Positions 36,604 to 45,435 of a stretch of DNA of 64,000 bases are shown piece by piece. Position 1 is the stretch's first letter. Each line of letters starts with the position of its first letter. This stretch comes from Pseudomonas tumuqii. GTDB lineage: Bacteria > Pseudomonadota > Gammaproteobacteria > Pseudomonadales > Pseudomonadaceae. The DNA lies in contig NZ_JAAOJA010000006.1 in the NCBI RefSeq assembly GCF_013184545.1, positions 62,001 to 126,000 of the forward strand, in the 5' to 3' direction. The translations under genes and the position numbers were made by a program. The notes beneath the pieces were generated by a model that searched no databases, was not told the origin of the DNA, and saw nothing but the letters and a program-made list of their open reading frames with translations.

Positions 36604-37308
36604 CTATCTGACCGAGCGCAGCGGCGTGGCGAAGCGCGGCAGCACGCGGGCCAGGACTTCGGCGATATAGCCGAGGAACAGGGTGCCCAGGGAGCTCTTG
36701 TAATGCTGCGGGTCGCTGCTGCCGATCGCCAGCACGCCATGCAGGCCCTGATAGGACAGCGCGACCACCGCCGAAGAGCCGACCTGGCGGGCTTCGCTTT
36801 CGCCGAACAGGAAGTTCAGTTCGTGTTCGCGCAACACCCCGCAGATGGTCTTGCCGCCCGCCAGCAGGCCGCCGATGGCCTGATGCGCTTCGGCGCTGCT
36901 GACCGAGCGGCCGACCGCTAGCGGCGTATCGCTGAACAGGATCAGGCTGACGAAGGGCACCTGGAATTCATGGCGCAGGCTGTCTTCCACGGTGCTGACC
37001 ACCTCCTCGAGGCTGGCGGCATCGAGCAGGTCGAGCACCAGGCGGCGGGTCTTGTCGAACAGGCGGTCGTTGTCGCGGGCTACATCCATCAGCTGCGAGA
37101 GGCGGTGGCGCATCTCGATATTGCGCTCGCGCAGCAGTTTCACCTGGCGTTCGACCAGGGAGATGGTGTCACCGCGCTGGTGCGGGATGCGCAACTCGGG
37201 GATCAATTCGTCATGTTCGACGAAGAATTCCGGGTGCAGGCGCAGGTAATCGGCAACCGCCGCCGCGTCGAACTCGAGTGGTTTGGGCGAATCCTGCTGG
37301 TCGGTCAT
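36604..37308 (-). CDS. DUF484 (YigA-like) protein
   Basis: A 234-aa DUF484 protein with a GAF-like fold. The conserved start is [20 protein letters not shown], then a coiled region ([20 protein letters not shown]), and a GAF-like C-terminal part ([20 protein letters not shown]). The function is unknown; the gene almost always lies between dapF and xerC. Its start overlaps the dapF stop by 4 nt (37305-37308). ATG 37308 is chosen for that coupling and for family length. Confidence 0.9.
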   Translation of the reverse strand: MTDQQDSPKPLEFDAAAVADYLRLHPEFFVEHDELIPELRIPHQRGDTISLVERQVKLLRERNIEMRHRLSQLMDVARDNDRLFDKTRRLVLDLLDAASLEEVVSTVEDSLRHEFQVPFVSLILFSDTPLAVGRSVSSAEAHQAIGGLLAGGKTICGVLREHELNFLFGESEARQVGSSAVVALSYQGLHGVLAIGSSDPQHYKSSLGTLFLGYIAEVLARVLPRFATPLRSVR

Positions 37309-38135
37309 AGGCGAACCTGTCCTTCGTACACGCGCATGGCGGGTCCGGTCATCATAACGGGCTGGCCCGGGCCTGCCCACTCGATGGACAGCTTGCCGCC
37401 GAGCAGCTCGAGTTGTACCGGCGAATCCATCCAGCCTTGGCTGATCGCTGCCACTGCCGCCGCGCAGGCGCCGGTGCCGCAGGCCTGGGTCTCGCCCGCG
37501 CCGCGTTCCCAGACGCGCAGCTTGGCATGCTGGCGGTCGATGATTTGCAGGAAGCCGACGTTGACCCGTTGCGGAAAGCGCGGATGGTGCTCCAGTTGCG
37601 GCCCCAGCTCATGCACCGGCGCGCTGTCGACACTGTCGACGCGCAACACGGCATGCGGGTTGCCCATGGACACGGCGGCCAGTTCGACCGTCTGACCTTC
37701 GACCTCGACGCGGTAACTCAAGGCTTGCCGTTCGGCCTGGAAGGGAATTTGCGCAGGGTCCAGACGCGGTGCGCCCATGTTCACGCTGATCTGGCCGTCG
37801 GGGCGCACATCGAGTTCGATGATGCCGCCCTTGGTTTCCACGCGGATCTGCTTCTTCATCGTCAGCCGCTTGTCGAGCACGAAGCGGGCGAAGCAGCGCG
37901 CACCATTGCCGCACTGCTCCACTTCCGAGCCGTCGGCGTTGAAGATGCGGTAGCGGAAGTCGACGTCGGGGTTGCTCGGCGGTTCCACCAGCAGCAGTTG
38001 ATCGAAGCCGACGCCGGTGTGGCGATCGCCCCACTGCTTGGCGTTCTTCGGCTGGATATGCGCGTGCTGGCTGACCAGGTCGAGGACCATGAAGTCGTTG
38101 CCGAGGCCGTGCATTTTGGTAAAGCGCAATAACAT
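37305..38135 (-). CDS. dapF: Diaminopimelate epimerase
   Basis: A 276-aa PLP-independent racemase converting LL- to meso-diaminopimelate for lysine and peptidoglycan. The two catalytic cysteines are in [13 protein letters not shown] and [28 protein letters not shown] at the N-terminus is the family signature. The frame is open to 38231, but ATG 38135 ([10 protein letters not shown]) is the family start and lies only 10 nt from lysA. With lysA it completes lysine synthesis. Confidence 0.97.
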   Translation of the reverse strand: MLLRFTKMHGLGNDFMVLDLVSQHAHIQPKNAKQWGDRHTGVGFDQLLLVEPPSNPDVDFRYRIFNADGSEVEQCGNGARCFARFVLDKRLTMKKQIRVETKGGIIELDVRPDGQISVNMGAPRLDPAQIPFQAERQALSYRVEVEGQTVELAAVSMGNPHAVLRVDSVDSAPVHELGPQLEHHPRFPQRVNVGFLQIIDRQHAKLRVWERGAGETQACGTGACAAAVAAISQGWMDSPVQLELLGGKLSIEWAGPGQPVMMTGPAMRVYEGQVRL

Positions 38136-38145
38136 CAGGGTGCCC

Positions 38146-39399
38146 TTATGGTGCTGGCGGCAGCTGGCTTTCGCCCGCAAAGAGTTCGCTGAGGGTCTCG
38201 CGACGCCGCACTTCGAAGGCCTGGTCGCCATCTACCATCACCTCGGCGGCACGGCCGCGGGTGTTGTAGTTGGAACTCATGACGAAGCCGTAGGCGCCCG
38301 CCGAACACACGGCCAGCAGGTCGCCTTCGGCCAGCGCCAGGGGGCGATCCTTGGCCAGGAAGTCACCGGTCTCGCAGATCGGGCCGACGATATCGTAGTT
38401 GCGCGTCGCGCCATCGCGCGGCTGCACCGCCACCACGTCCATCCAGGCCTGGTACAGCGCCGGGCGGATCAGGTCGTTCATCGCCGCGTCGACGATGGCG
38501 AAATCCTTGTGTTCGGTGTGCTTGAGGTACTCGACCCGGGTCAGCAGCACGCCGGCGTTGGCGACGATCGAGCGACCCGGCTCGAACACCAGGGCCAGGT
38601 CGCGCCCGGCCATGCGCTGGCGCACCGCCTGGATATATTCGCCGGCCAGCGGCGGTTGCTCGTCGCGGTATTGCACGCCAAGGCCGCCACCCAGATCCAG
38701 GTGCTTGATGCGGATGCCGCGCTCGGCCAGGCGGTCAATCAGCGCCAGTAGGCGATCGAGGGCATCGAGGAACGGCGGCAGGCTGGTCAGCTGCGAGCCG
38801 ATGTGACAGTCGACACCGACCACTTCCAGGTTGGCAAGCGTGGCGGCGCGGGCATACACCGCCTCGGCGTCGGCGATGGCGATGCCGAACTTGTTTTCTT
38901 TCAGGCCGGTGGAAATATACGGGTGGGTGCCGGCATCGACGTCCGGGTTGACCCGCAGCGACACCGGCGCTTGCACGCCCAGTTCGGCGGCAACCTGTTG
39001 CAGGCGTTCCAGTTCGTCCGTGGATTCGACGTTGAAGCAATGCACGCCGATCTGCAGCGCACGGCGCATGTCGTCGCGGCTCTTGCCGACGCCGGAGAAG
39101 ACGATCCTGCCAGGCTCGCCACCGGCGGCGAGGACGCGTTCCAGCTCGCCGCGCGAGACGATGTCGAAGCCGGCGCCGAGGCGCGCCAGCACGTTGAGCA
39201 CGCCGATGTTGGAGTTGGCCTTGACGGCGAAGCAGACCAGGTGTGGCATGCCCTGCAAGGCATCGGCGTAGGCGTGGTACTGCGCTTCGATGTGCGCCCG
39301 CGAATAGACATAGGTCGGCGTGCCGAAGCGTTGGGCGATGGCGGACAGGGCCACACCCTCCGCGAACAGCGTGCCGTCGCGGTAGTTGAAGGCGTTCAT
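38146..39399 (-). CDS. lysA: Diaminopimelate decarboxylase
   Basis: A 417-aa fold-type III PLP enzyme, the last step of lysine synthesis. The PLP lysine is in [20 protein letters not shown] near residue 58, the HIGSQL motif is near 190, GGGLGV near 230, the phosphate-binding [13 protein letters not shown] near 280, and the active-site cysteine region [11 protein letters not shown] near 340. It follows lptM by 9 nt and precedes dapF by 10 nt on the same strand: an lptM-lysA-dapF-DUF484 unit. Confidence 0.98.
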   Translation of the reverse strand: MNAFNYRDGTLFAEGVALSAIAQRFGTPTYVYSRAHIEAQYHAYADALQGMPHLVCFAVKANSNIGVLNVLARLGAGFDIVSRGELERVLAAGGEPGRIVFSGVGKSRDDMRRALQIGVHCFNVESTDELERLQQVAAELGVQAPVSLRVNPDVDAGTHPYISTGLKENKFGIAIADAEAVYARAATLANLEVVGVDCHIGSQLTSLPPFLDALDRLLALIDRLAERGIRIKHLDLGGGLGVQYRDEQPPLAGEYIQAVRQRMAGRDLALVFEPGRSIVANAGVLLTRVEYLKHTEHKDFAIVDAAMNDLIRPALYQAWMDVVAVQPRDGATRNYDIVGPICETGDFLAKDRPLALAEGDLLAVCSAGAYGFVMSSNYNTRGRAAEVMVDGDQAFEVRRRETLSELFAGESQLPPAP

Positions 39400-39408
39400 G
39401 AGCTGTCC

Positions 39409-39534
39409 TTATTCGGTTTGTGCAGGCGCGGGCTTGCTGTCTTCCGGGAGGAACAGCGGGCCTTTCTGGCCGCAGCCGCTAAGCAAGGTACTGACGGCGA
39501 CAAGCGCGATAAGGGCAGTAAACAGCCGCTTCAT
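39409..39534 (-). CDS. lptM: LptM/YifL-family lipoprotein (LppL)
   Basis: A 41-aa precursor with a lipoprotein signal (MKRLFTALIALVAVSTLLSG, then Cys). Directly after the cysteine comes GQKGPLFLPED, the LptM motif (CGLKGPLYFP in E. coli). LptM helps LptD reach its native disulfides in the outer-membrane LPS translocon. ATG 39534 is the only start that gives a signal peptide; the frame extends to 39657 without meaning. It sits between cyaY (divergent) and lysA, as in E. coli. Confidence 0.9.
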   Translation of the reverse strand: MKRLFTALIALVAVSTLLSGCGQKGPLFLPEDSKPAPAQTE

Positions 39535-39663
39535 GGTGAAGTCCTTGTAATAAAGCATGATTGCGCCGGAGTATACCGGCCCCCCGGCGCCTTGCCTATG
39601 CGCCAGGATTCCCGTCCGGCGGGGCTTTGCCCGCGTCCTGGGAGCGGTGCGGATCATGGGCAG

Positions 39664-39685
39664 CGAGCGCTGTATACTGCGCTCG
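39664..39685 (+). promoter_or_regulatory. Dyad flanking a -10 element upstream of cyaY
   Basis: CGAGCGC-TGTATACT-GCGCTCG has 7-bp perfect arms around TATACT (39673-39678), a good -10 hexamer. A -35 at the normal distance is weak. The gap 39535-39828 holds nothing else I can name. Confidence 0.4.
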
Positions 39686-39828
39686 ATGCCGACTCGTCAC
39701 CTGCTGCTGGTCGTGCGCAGCAACCGCTTGGCGCGGCGCTCGGGCGCTGTGGCCTGACGCGCGCGCGACCTTGTCCCGGCGCGTCTGGCTCTTTTCTGTA
39801 CTACCTGAACTTTTCGAGGACATCCGCA

Positions 39829-40161
39829 ATGAGTTTGACCGAAGCCCGCTTTCACGATCTGGTCGATACCGTGCAGCAAGCGGTAGAAGACATTTTCGAT
39901 GACAGCGATCTGGATCTCGACCTGGAAAACTCGGCGGGTGTGCTGACCGTGCGTTTCGAGAATGGCACGCAGCTGATATTCAGCCGCCAGGAGCCGATCC
40001 GGCAGTTGTGGCTGGCGGCCCGCTCCGGCGGTTTTCACTTCGATTTCGACGAGGCCAGCGAGCGCTGGATTTGCGACAGCAGCGATGAGCAGCTGGGTGA
40101 AATGCTCGCGCGCATCACCCTGGAACAAGCTGGAGCCAGTCTTGAGTTCGAAGAGCTCTGA
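39829..40161 (+). CDS. cyaY: Iron donor protein CyaY (frataxin)
   Basis: A 110-aa bacterial frataxin that binds iron and tunes the IscS-IscU iron-sulfur machinery. Its acidic first helix (VDTVQQAVEDIFDDSDLDLD) holds the iron-contact residues; the beta-sheet includes VLTVRFENGTQLIFSRQ and the conserved QLWLAARSGGFHFDF. It is divergent from lptM across 294 nt. The DUF1289 gene starts within its last 20 nt. Confidence 0.96.
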   Translation: MSLTEARFHDLVDTVQQAVEDIFDDSDLDLDLENSAGVLTVRFENGTQLIFSRQEPIRQLWLAARSGGFHFDFDEASERWICDSSDEQLGEMLARITLEQAGASLEFEEL

Positions 40162-40366
40162 GTCTCGGCCTGGCGCGGCGGCCGAACGGGGTGCGTCGCT
40201 GATCGCCTCGCCGTGCGTGCGCCGCTGCTGCCTGGACGCCGGCGATATGTGCCTGGGTTGCGGCCGTTTGCTCAACGAAATTCTCGACTGGGGCAGTGCC
40301 GACGATGCGCGTCGGCAGGTCATTTGTCATAGCGCCCAGGCGCGTTTGCAGCAACGGCAAGGCTGA
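40142..40366 (+). CDS. DUF1289 protein
   Basis: A 74-aa protein with the DUF1289 pattern SPCVRRCCLDAGDMCLGCGR, a Cys-rich motif that suggests a bound metal, and a C-terminal ARRQVICHSAQARL. Function unknown. The start is not certain: I choose TTG 40142, with GGAG upstream and inside the end of cyaY; no ATG fits the domain, since the ATG at 40085 lies deep in cyaY. A strong terminator follows at 40418-40455. Confidence 0.75.
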   Translation: MSSKSSESRPGAAAERGASLIASPCVRRCCLDAGDMCLGCGRLLNEILDWGSADDARRQVICHSAQARLQQRQG

Positions 40367-40417
40367 TCTGCCGGTCTTGTTTATTTGAACGGCTGTGATA
40401 CGGTCGACCTGACTTGC

Positions 40418-40455
40418 GCAAAACCCCGTCTCCATCAGACGGGGTTTTGCTTTTT
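40418..40455 (+). terminator. Intrinsic terminator between the DUF1289 gene and rnk
   Basis: GCAAAACCCCGTCT-CCATCC-type loop-AGACGGGGTTTTGC, a perfect 14-bp stem (40418-40431 and 40437-40450) with a 5-nt loop, followed by five T. Confidence 0.95.
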
Positions 40456-40487
40456 ATGCATCCAGTTGAAGGAGAGTAGAACTGACC

Positions 40488-40895
40488 ATGACCAGTGCAC
40501 CGCCAATCACCATTACCCGTCTCGATTTACAGCGTCTGGAGCGGTTGCTCGACAGCCTGGAGGAATTCGGCCCGGGTGCTGTCGCCCTGCAGGCCGAGCT
40601 GGATCGGGCCGACGTGGTTGGCCACGACCAGGTGCCGGCCGGGGTAGTGACCATGAACTCGCGGGTGCATTGCCGCGAAGAAAGCAGCGGTAAGGACTAT
40701 CACCTGACCCTGGTTTACCCGCAGGACGCCGGCAAAGAAGGCAGTGTGTCGATTCTCGCACCGGTGGGCAGCGCGCTGCTGGGGCTGAGTGTCGGCCAGC
40801 ACATCGACTGGATCGCACCCAGTGGCAAGGAGTTGAAACTGACCCTGTTGGCCGTGGAATACCAGCCGGAAGCGGCCGGCGAATACAGCCGCTGA
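40488..40895 (+). CDS. rnk: Regulator of nucleoside diphosphate kinase
   Basis: A 135-aa Rnk protein with an N-terminal helical hairpin (RLDLQRLERLLDSLEEFGPG) and a C-terminal FKBP-like/GreA-C fold (YHLTLVYPQDAGKEGSVSIL, then GLSVGQHIDW). Rnk resembles GreA/GreB C-domains and binds RNA polymerase; in E. coli it was found as a suppressor that restores nucleoside diphosphate kinase and in P. aeruginosa it acts with AlgQ in that role. It has its own unit: a terminator precedes it, and cyaA converges on it. Confidence 0.93.
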   Translation: MTSAPPITITRLDLQRLERLLDSLEEFGPGAVALQAELDRADVVGHDQVPAGVVTMNSRVHCREESSGKDYHLTLVYPQDAGKEGSVSILAPVGSALLGLSVGQHIDWIAPSGKELKLTLLAVEYQPEAAGEYSR

Positions 40896-40944
40896 AGCGC
40901 TGCCCGGCAGGTCCTGGCCCACCTGCTAGCTGCCGTCCGTTTGC

Positions 40945-43800
40945 TCAGGCTTTGTCCAGCGCCGCATTGAGTGCCGCTTCCAGACGGGCCTTGTAGCGCA
41001 GGTAGTGAACCGTCTGCGCTCGCCCATCGCCCAGCACGGCGGACAGGTCGAGGTCGGTGATGTAGCACGGATAGCGCTCGCCCTCGCGGCGCTGGGCGAC
41101 GATGTGCCGGGCCACGGCGGCGTACAGGTCGCCGGCATATTCCAGTTCGGAAAACTCACGGTGGTTGCAATACAGGGTCACGTGGGCGCGCTTGCCGTCG
41201 ACCGGCTCGACAATCGCCTGCACATCGTAGAAGGGGTGGCTCAGCGGGGCTGGTGGCGGCGGGCGCAGCTCCACCTGGCGGGCCCGCTGCGGCGCCGCCG
41301 GGAGTACCTCGTAATAGAGCACCTCCAGCGCAGTCGACGGTGCCGGGCTGTCCAGCGGCAGCAAGGCGTTGCGCCGGTACTGCAGCGATTGCAGGAAGCG
41401 CTGCAGCGGTGTCAGCAGGCTGTGCTCGTCGCGAAACGGCATGCTCTGCCGCCACAGCGCGTTGTGTTCGTCGAGCAGGGTCAGTTCGGCCAGGTCGCTG
41501 TTTTCGTGGCGGCGGTAGAACACCTGGATGCACGCGGGGCGGCCGAGCGGCAGGATCAAGGCCAGGTCGTCGCCTTCCAGGGCGTTGCGGTCGAGGTGCA
41601 GGCGGCTGTAGCCCGGTTGCTCCTTGCCGAGGTGTTCGAGCAGCGCCGGCAGGTCCGTCAGTGCAGTGTGGCTGACCTGTCCCGGGGTCAGTTCGAGCAG
41701 GTGGTAGTGCTGCTTGATTTGCAGCAGGTAGCGGTTGTGCTGCGGCCCCGCGAAGTGGGCGAGGGTGTCGCGAAACAGTTCCTCGACCCGCTCGGCGATG
41801 GTCGTGGCGCGGTTGCGACAGAAGCAGCGTACCCGCAGGTTGGGCTTGTTGCCGCTGGCCGGCAGGCTGTTGAGAAAATCGCGCAGGCAGTCGAGCAGTG
41901 CATGGGGGCCGTCATAGCGGCTGACCAGCAGTTCGTTCCAGCTGTTCAGGCTGACCTGGTCGATGGTCAGAATCAGGTTCTCGCGCACCCCGGAATAGCC
42001 CAACGCATCGATGCGGTCGGTGGTCATGTGCACATTCATCTGGCTGTGCTGCTTGAGCGGGTCGATGCCGACATTGATCAGCAGCAGCACTTCGCCGGGC
42101 ACGCTGGCACGCAGCAGCGCGCTTTCCTCGATCGCCGGCAGCGGCAGCGGCACCGTCTGTTGCAGGCTGGCCAGCAGATTGGACAGCTCGTACTCGCTCA
42201 GGTCGCTGTCGCCAGGGTGCAGCGATAGCCGCGTGCTGCTGTCGATCACACCATTACGGTGGCACCAGGCAAGCAGCTCGACCAGTTCACGGGAGCGCTT
42301 GAGCGGGGCGAAATCCGCCCACTCCTGGGCGCCGAGGCTGCCGCTGAACAGGGCCCACTGATTTTCGTCGCTGGCTTCGATCCTGGGACTCTGCACCAGG
42401 GTCAGGGTGTCTTCGCCCAGATCCGGGGCGATGCCGGGGTTGATGAATTCGATCTTGCCGGCCTTGCGCTCGAAGGCGGCATACAGGCGCCGACCGAGCA
42501 CGCCAAGGTCACGGCGGTTGAGCGAGCTGCCGGCCTGGGCGTCGCGGGCGAACTGGGAGAGGAAGCGGTAGCTGTAGGTCAGTTCGTTGACCAGGGCGCG
42601 GCGCTCGGCGCTGACCTGGCGCACCTTCCACTGGCTGCGGCTGTCGAGCATCGCCAGTTGCCGGCTGTCCCAGTTCCAGTCGCGGGTCAGGCGCTCGAGC
42701 AGCAGACGTTGCCAGCTCTTGCGCTGGTCGCGTGGCGGCCGGCTGAGTTTCTTATTGACCTTCAGGTACAGGCAGCGACGGATCAGCTCCAGCCGCTCGG
42801 TTTCGCCGCGCCCGCTCAGGTATTCCTCCAGGCGGCGGTAAACCACGATGTAAGGGTCGAGTTCGTCGAGGTCGAGGCGATTGCAGAAGACCGCTTGCTT
42901 GAAGCGCAGCGCCAGGCATTGCACCTGGGGGTGTTCGCTGGCGTAGACCTCGGTGAGCAGCAGCTTGAGTACCGACTTGTACGGCGACTCGATGCCCTTG
43001 AACAGCTGCCACATGCCCGCGCCGATGAATTCGCTCGGCGGAATCTGCGCCAGGTGGCCGAGGTCGAGCACCTCGTCGGCGCGGATGAAGCGCTTGCTCA
43101 GCAGGATGCCGATGTACTCGTGGTAGCGCTGCTCCTCGTACACCGGCACCAGCCACCACAACGGGGTGCGCCCGGCCAGCCAGATCGCCGTGCGGTAGAA
43201 CTCGTCGAGCAACAGGTAGTGCTGGGTGGTGCCGCAGTCGTCCGAGGTCAGCCGCGCCTCGCGGTCGCCGACGGTAAAGCGCAGCGGATCGATCAGGAAG
43301 AAATGCGCTTCGGCGCCCTGGGTCGTCGCCCAGGTCTCCAGTTGCTCGCACTTCTTGCGCAGTTCGGCGATGTCCCGGGGGCTGAGGTCGGGGGCGTGAC
43401 AGACCCACAGGTCCATGTCGCTTTGCTCGGCCTGGGCCACTGTGCCCAGGCTGCCCATCAGGAACAGCCCGTGCAGTGGCAGTGCGCTGTTGCCGCGGCG
43501 TGCCTTGTAAACGAAGGAACGGGTCAGGCGCTGCGCTTCGGCGAGCAGATCGTCGCCCGGCTCGAAGCCGCTCAGCCCGGCCGGCGTCAGCCCGGACACA
43601 TAGCCCGGCAGCAACGGATGATTGACGTGAAACAGCAGCGGCAGCAGCTTCAGGACCAGCTGCTGGCGGGTCGACAGCGCCTGCATGGCGCGCTGCAGGC
43701 GGCCGTCATTGACCTTGAGAAAGCGCGCGCGCAGTTGAGCCAGCACCTTGCGGTCGATACCGTCATCGATGTCCGGGCGAATTTCCTCGGTAAGGCTCAT
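40945..43800 (-). CDS. cyaA: Class I adenylate cyclase
   Basis: A 951-aa enterobacterial-type adenylate cyclase making cAMP for Vfr/CRP control. The N-terminal catalytic half includes the nucleotidyltransferase-like GLFLMGSLGTVAQAEQSDMD LWVC (Gly-Ser then the Asp pair) near residues 100-125, and LLDEFYRTAIWLAGRTPLWW. The C-terminal half is the regulatory part. ATG 43800 (MSLTEEIRPDID) is taken as the start; the frame extends only nine codons further. Its 3' end converges with rnk, 49 nt away. Catalytic residues look complete. Confidence 0.94.
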   Translation of the reverse strand: MSLTEEIRPDIDDGIDRKVLAQLRARFLKVNDGRLQRAMQALSTRQQLVLKLLPLLFHVNHPLLPGYVSGLTPAGLSGFEPGDDLLAEAQRLTRSFVYKARRGNSALPLHGLFLMGSLGTVAQAEQSDMDLWVCHAPDLSPRDIAELRKKCEQLETWATTQGAEAHFFLIDPLRFTVGDREARLTSDDCGTTQHYLLLDEFYRTAIWLAGRTPLWWLVPVYEEQRYHEYIGILLSKRFIRADEVLDLGHLAQIPPSEFIGAGMWQLFKGIESPYKSVLKLLLTEVYASEHPQVQCLALRFKQAVFCNRLDLDELDPYIVVYRRLEEYLSGRGETERLELIRRCLYLKVNKKLSRPPRDQRKSWQRLLLERLTRDWNWDSRQLAMLDSRSQWKVRQVSAERRALVNELTYSYRFLSQFARDAQAGSSLNRRDLGVLGRRLYAAFERKAGKIEFINPGIAPDLGEDTLTLVQSPRIEASDENQWALFSGSLGAQEWADFAPLKRSRELVELLAWCHRNGVIDSSTRLSLHPGDSDLSEYELSNLLASLQQTVPLPLPAIEESALLRASVPGEVLLLINVGIDPLKQHSQMNVHMTTDRIDALGYSGVRENLILTIDQVSLNSWNELLVSRYDGPHALLDCLRDFLNSLPASGNKPNLRVRCFCRNRATTIAERVEELFRDTLAHFAGPQHNRYLLQIKQHYHLLELTPGQVSHTALTDLPALLEHLGKEQPGYSRLHLDRNALEGDDLALILPLGRPACIQVFYRRHENSDLAELTLLDEHNALWRQSMPFRDEHSLLTPLQRFLQSLQYRRNALLPLDSPAPSTALEVLYYEVLPAAPQRARQVELRPPPPAPLSHPFYDVQAIVEPVDGKRAHVTLYCNHREFSELEYAGDLYAAVARHIVAQRREGERYPCYITDLDLSAVLGDGRAQTVHYLRYKARLEAALNAALDKA

Positions 43801-43921
43801 GCGCAGGCTCGGCGGGCAATGGGCCACGACGGCCAGTCAGTCGTGGCGAGGTGCGGGTGGGAGCGCCATCTCGCCCACGCCATGGCCCGCTTGCGCAGGC
43901 GGCGTGGGCAGTGCCGGCGGG

Positions 43922-44167
43922 TCAGGCGGTTTCGGTCACATTGAGAATGGTCAGCAAGACTTGCGCGTGTTCGGCTGCGTCCAGTCCCAGGCTGGTCAGG
44001 TAACCGCCATCTTCTTGGGTGACCAGGCCTTTGGCGTACAGGCGTTTGGCCGCAGCAATCGCTTGCGGGGCGGCAACATGGTGAACCTTGAGGCCTTCCT
44101 GGGTGTTGCCCAGGTTAAACAGGGCGAGAAGATCCAGTTCGGCAACCAGCTCAGGGGTAAAAGACAT
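43922..44167 (-). CDS. TIGR02647 family small protein
   Basis: An 81-aa protein of the TIGR02647 family, found in gamma-proteobacteria and annotated as a probable DNA-binding protein. The whole chain fits: FTPELVAELDLLALFNLGNT, QEGLKVHHVAAP, then AKRLYAKGLVTQEDGGYLTS, a winged-helix-like segment. Function unknown. It lies upstream of cyaA on the same strand, 121 nt away, with a hairpin (GCCACGAC-N9-GTCGTGGC, 43823-43847) in between. Confidence 0.85.
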   Translation of the reverse strand: MSFTPELVAELDLLALFNLGNTQEGLKVHHVAAPQAIAAAKRLYAKGLVTQEDGGYLTSLGLDAAEHAQVLLTILNVTETA

Positions 44168-44305
44168 AAGTGCTCCAGGCTCTTGTAAACAGGGGCCGGG
44201 CAGTGCGTGTGCCCGACTGGTTGAAGCCCGCGTGGCTGAAGCCAGGCGCGGGTGTGTGCAGTGTAGCGAGACGCGCGGCTGCGCGCGCGGGCTAAGCGAC
44301 TAGCG

Positions 44306-44584
44306 TCAGGAGGTTTCTTTCGGCAACTCCGGCAGTGCGCGCAGGGCTTGCTCGTAAGCCGCGCCGTCGAATGGCCGATCTTCGTCGAGCATGGCCCTGA
44401 TCTCATGGGCCAGGACCATCGCCATCAGCTGCAGGATTTCGCCGCGCTCGTAGCCGACCAGGGTCAGCTTGTTCAGGGTGGCCAGGGCGGCAGGCGGCTG
44501 CGCGGCCTCGAGCTGATTCTCGATGGCCTGGATCAGCGCTTCTTCGGCAAAGGCCTCGTCTTCGTTTTCGTCGTGCTCGCTCAT
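44306..44584 (-). CDS. Conserved hypothetical protein of pseudomonads
   Basis: A 92-aa, acidic, mostly helical protein (EEALIQAIENQLEAAQPPAA, then KLTLVGYERGEILQLMAMVL). I do not recognise a domain. Its place beside cyaA and the TIGR02647 gene is conserved as I remember it. No signal peptide or membrane segment is visible. Codon use and composition match its neighbours, so it is likely to be a real gene. Confidence 0.75.
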   Translation of the reverse strand: MSEHDENEDEAFAEEALIQAIENQLEAAQPPAALATLNKLTLVGYERGEILQLMAMVLAHEIRAMLDEDRPFDGAAYEQALRALPELPKETS

Positions 44585-44726
44585 GCTTGGCTTATCCGGG
44601 GGCTGAGCGTGCAGTGTGCCAGCGTGACAGCGTCCGCGCCATTCACTGACTTGATACGGCTGGCTGGCATGGCCTATCTGGGGCTATAACACTAGCTATC
44701 CTTCCGCCGGCCTGGAGCCTGTCAGC

Positions 44727-45392
44727 ATGTTCAAACTATATGGGTTTGCCGTTAGCAACTACTTCAATATGGTCAAGTTGGCCTTGCTGGAGAAGGGGCT
44801 GGAGTTCGAGGTCGTGACCCTCTACGGCAACCAGAGCGACGAATTTCTCAGTATCAGCCCGCGTGGCAAGGTGCCGGTGCTGGGGGTCGAGCAGGGCTTC
44901 ATCAACGAGACCAGTGCGATCCTCGAGTATCTGGAAGAGTGCGCCGAGGGCAAGGCGTTGCTGCCCAGCGAGCCATTCGCCCGTGCCCAGGTGCGCGCAC
45001 TGATGAAGGAAATCGAGCTGTATATCGAGTTGCCCGCACGGATTGGCTACTCGGAAGCATTCTTCGGTGCGGAGATTTCCGCCTCCTTGAAAAGCAAGTG
45101 CAAAGCCGAGCTGTTGGCCGGGATCGACACGCTCAAGCGTCATGGCAGCTTTACCCCCTATGTGGCGGGCGACAGCTTCAGCCTGGCCGATATCTACTTC
45201 CTCTACAGCATCGACCTGGCGTGTGGGGTGGCGAAGAAACTGTTCGCTATCGACCTGCTGGCCGATTTCTCGGCGGCCCACGAGCTGCTCGTGCTGCTCA
45301 ACCAGAACCCGCACGTCAAACGCATCGCCGCGGATAAGGAGGCGGGGATGGCGGCGTTCATTGCGATGGCTCAGGCCAAGGCCAAAGGCTGA
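44727..45392 (+). CDS. Glutathione S-transferase family protein
   Basis: A 221-aa GST. The N-terminal thioredoxin fold (about 1-78) starts MFKLYGFAVSNYFNMVKLAL and holds the cis-Pro GKVPVLGVEQ and the glutathione-contact INETSAILEYLEE motif. The all-helical C-terminal domain ends with the SFSLADIYFLYSIDLA N-capping box. The active residue is probably Ser or Asn near residues 10-12, a class without Tyr. The substrate is unknown. It converges with argH, with a perfect hairpin between them. Confidence 0.9.
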   Translation: MFKLYGFAVSNYFNMVKLALLEKGLEFEVVTLYGNQSDEFLSISPRGKVPVLGVEQGFINETSAILEYLEECAEGKALLPSEPFARAQVRALMKEIELYIELPARIGYSEAFFGAEISASLKSKCKAELLAGIDTLKRHGSFTPYVAGDSFSLADIYFLYSIDLACGVAKKLFAIDLLADFSAAHELLVLLNQNPHVKRIAADKEAGMAAFIAMAQAKAKG

Positions 45393-45394
45393 GC

Positions 45395-45421
45395 TCACGC
45401 GGCGCAGGGCGCGCCGCGTGA
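45395..45421. terminator. Bidirectional hairpin between the GST gene and argH
   Basis: TCACGCGGCGC-AGGGC-GCGCCGCGTGA, a perfect 11-bp stem with a 5-nt loop, starts 3 nt after the GST stop. It lacks a T-run. Confidence 0.65.
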
Positions 45422-45435
45422 CGGCCGGCTAGCGG

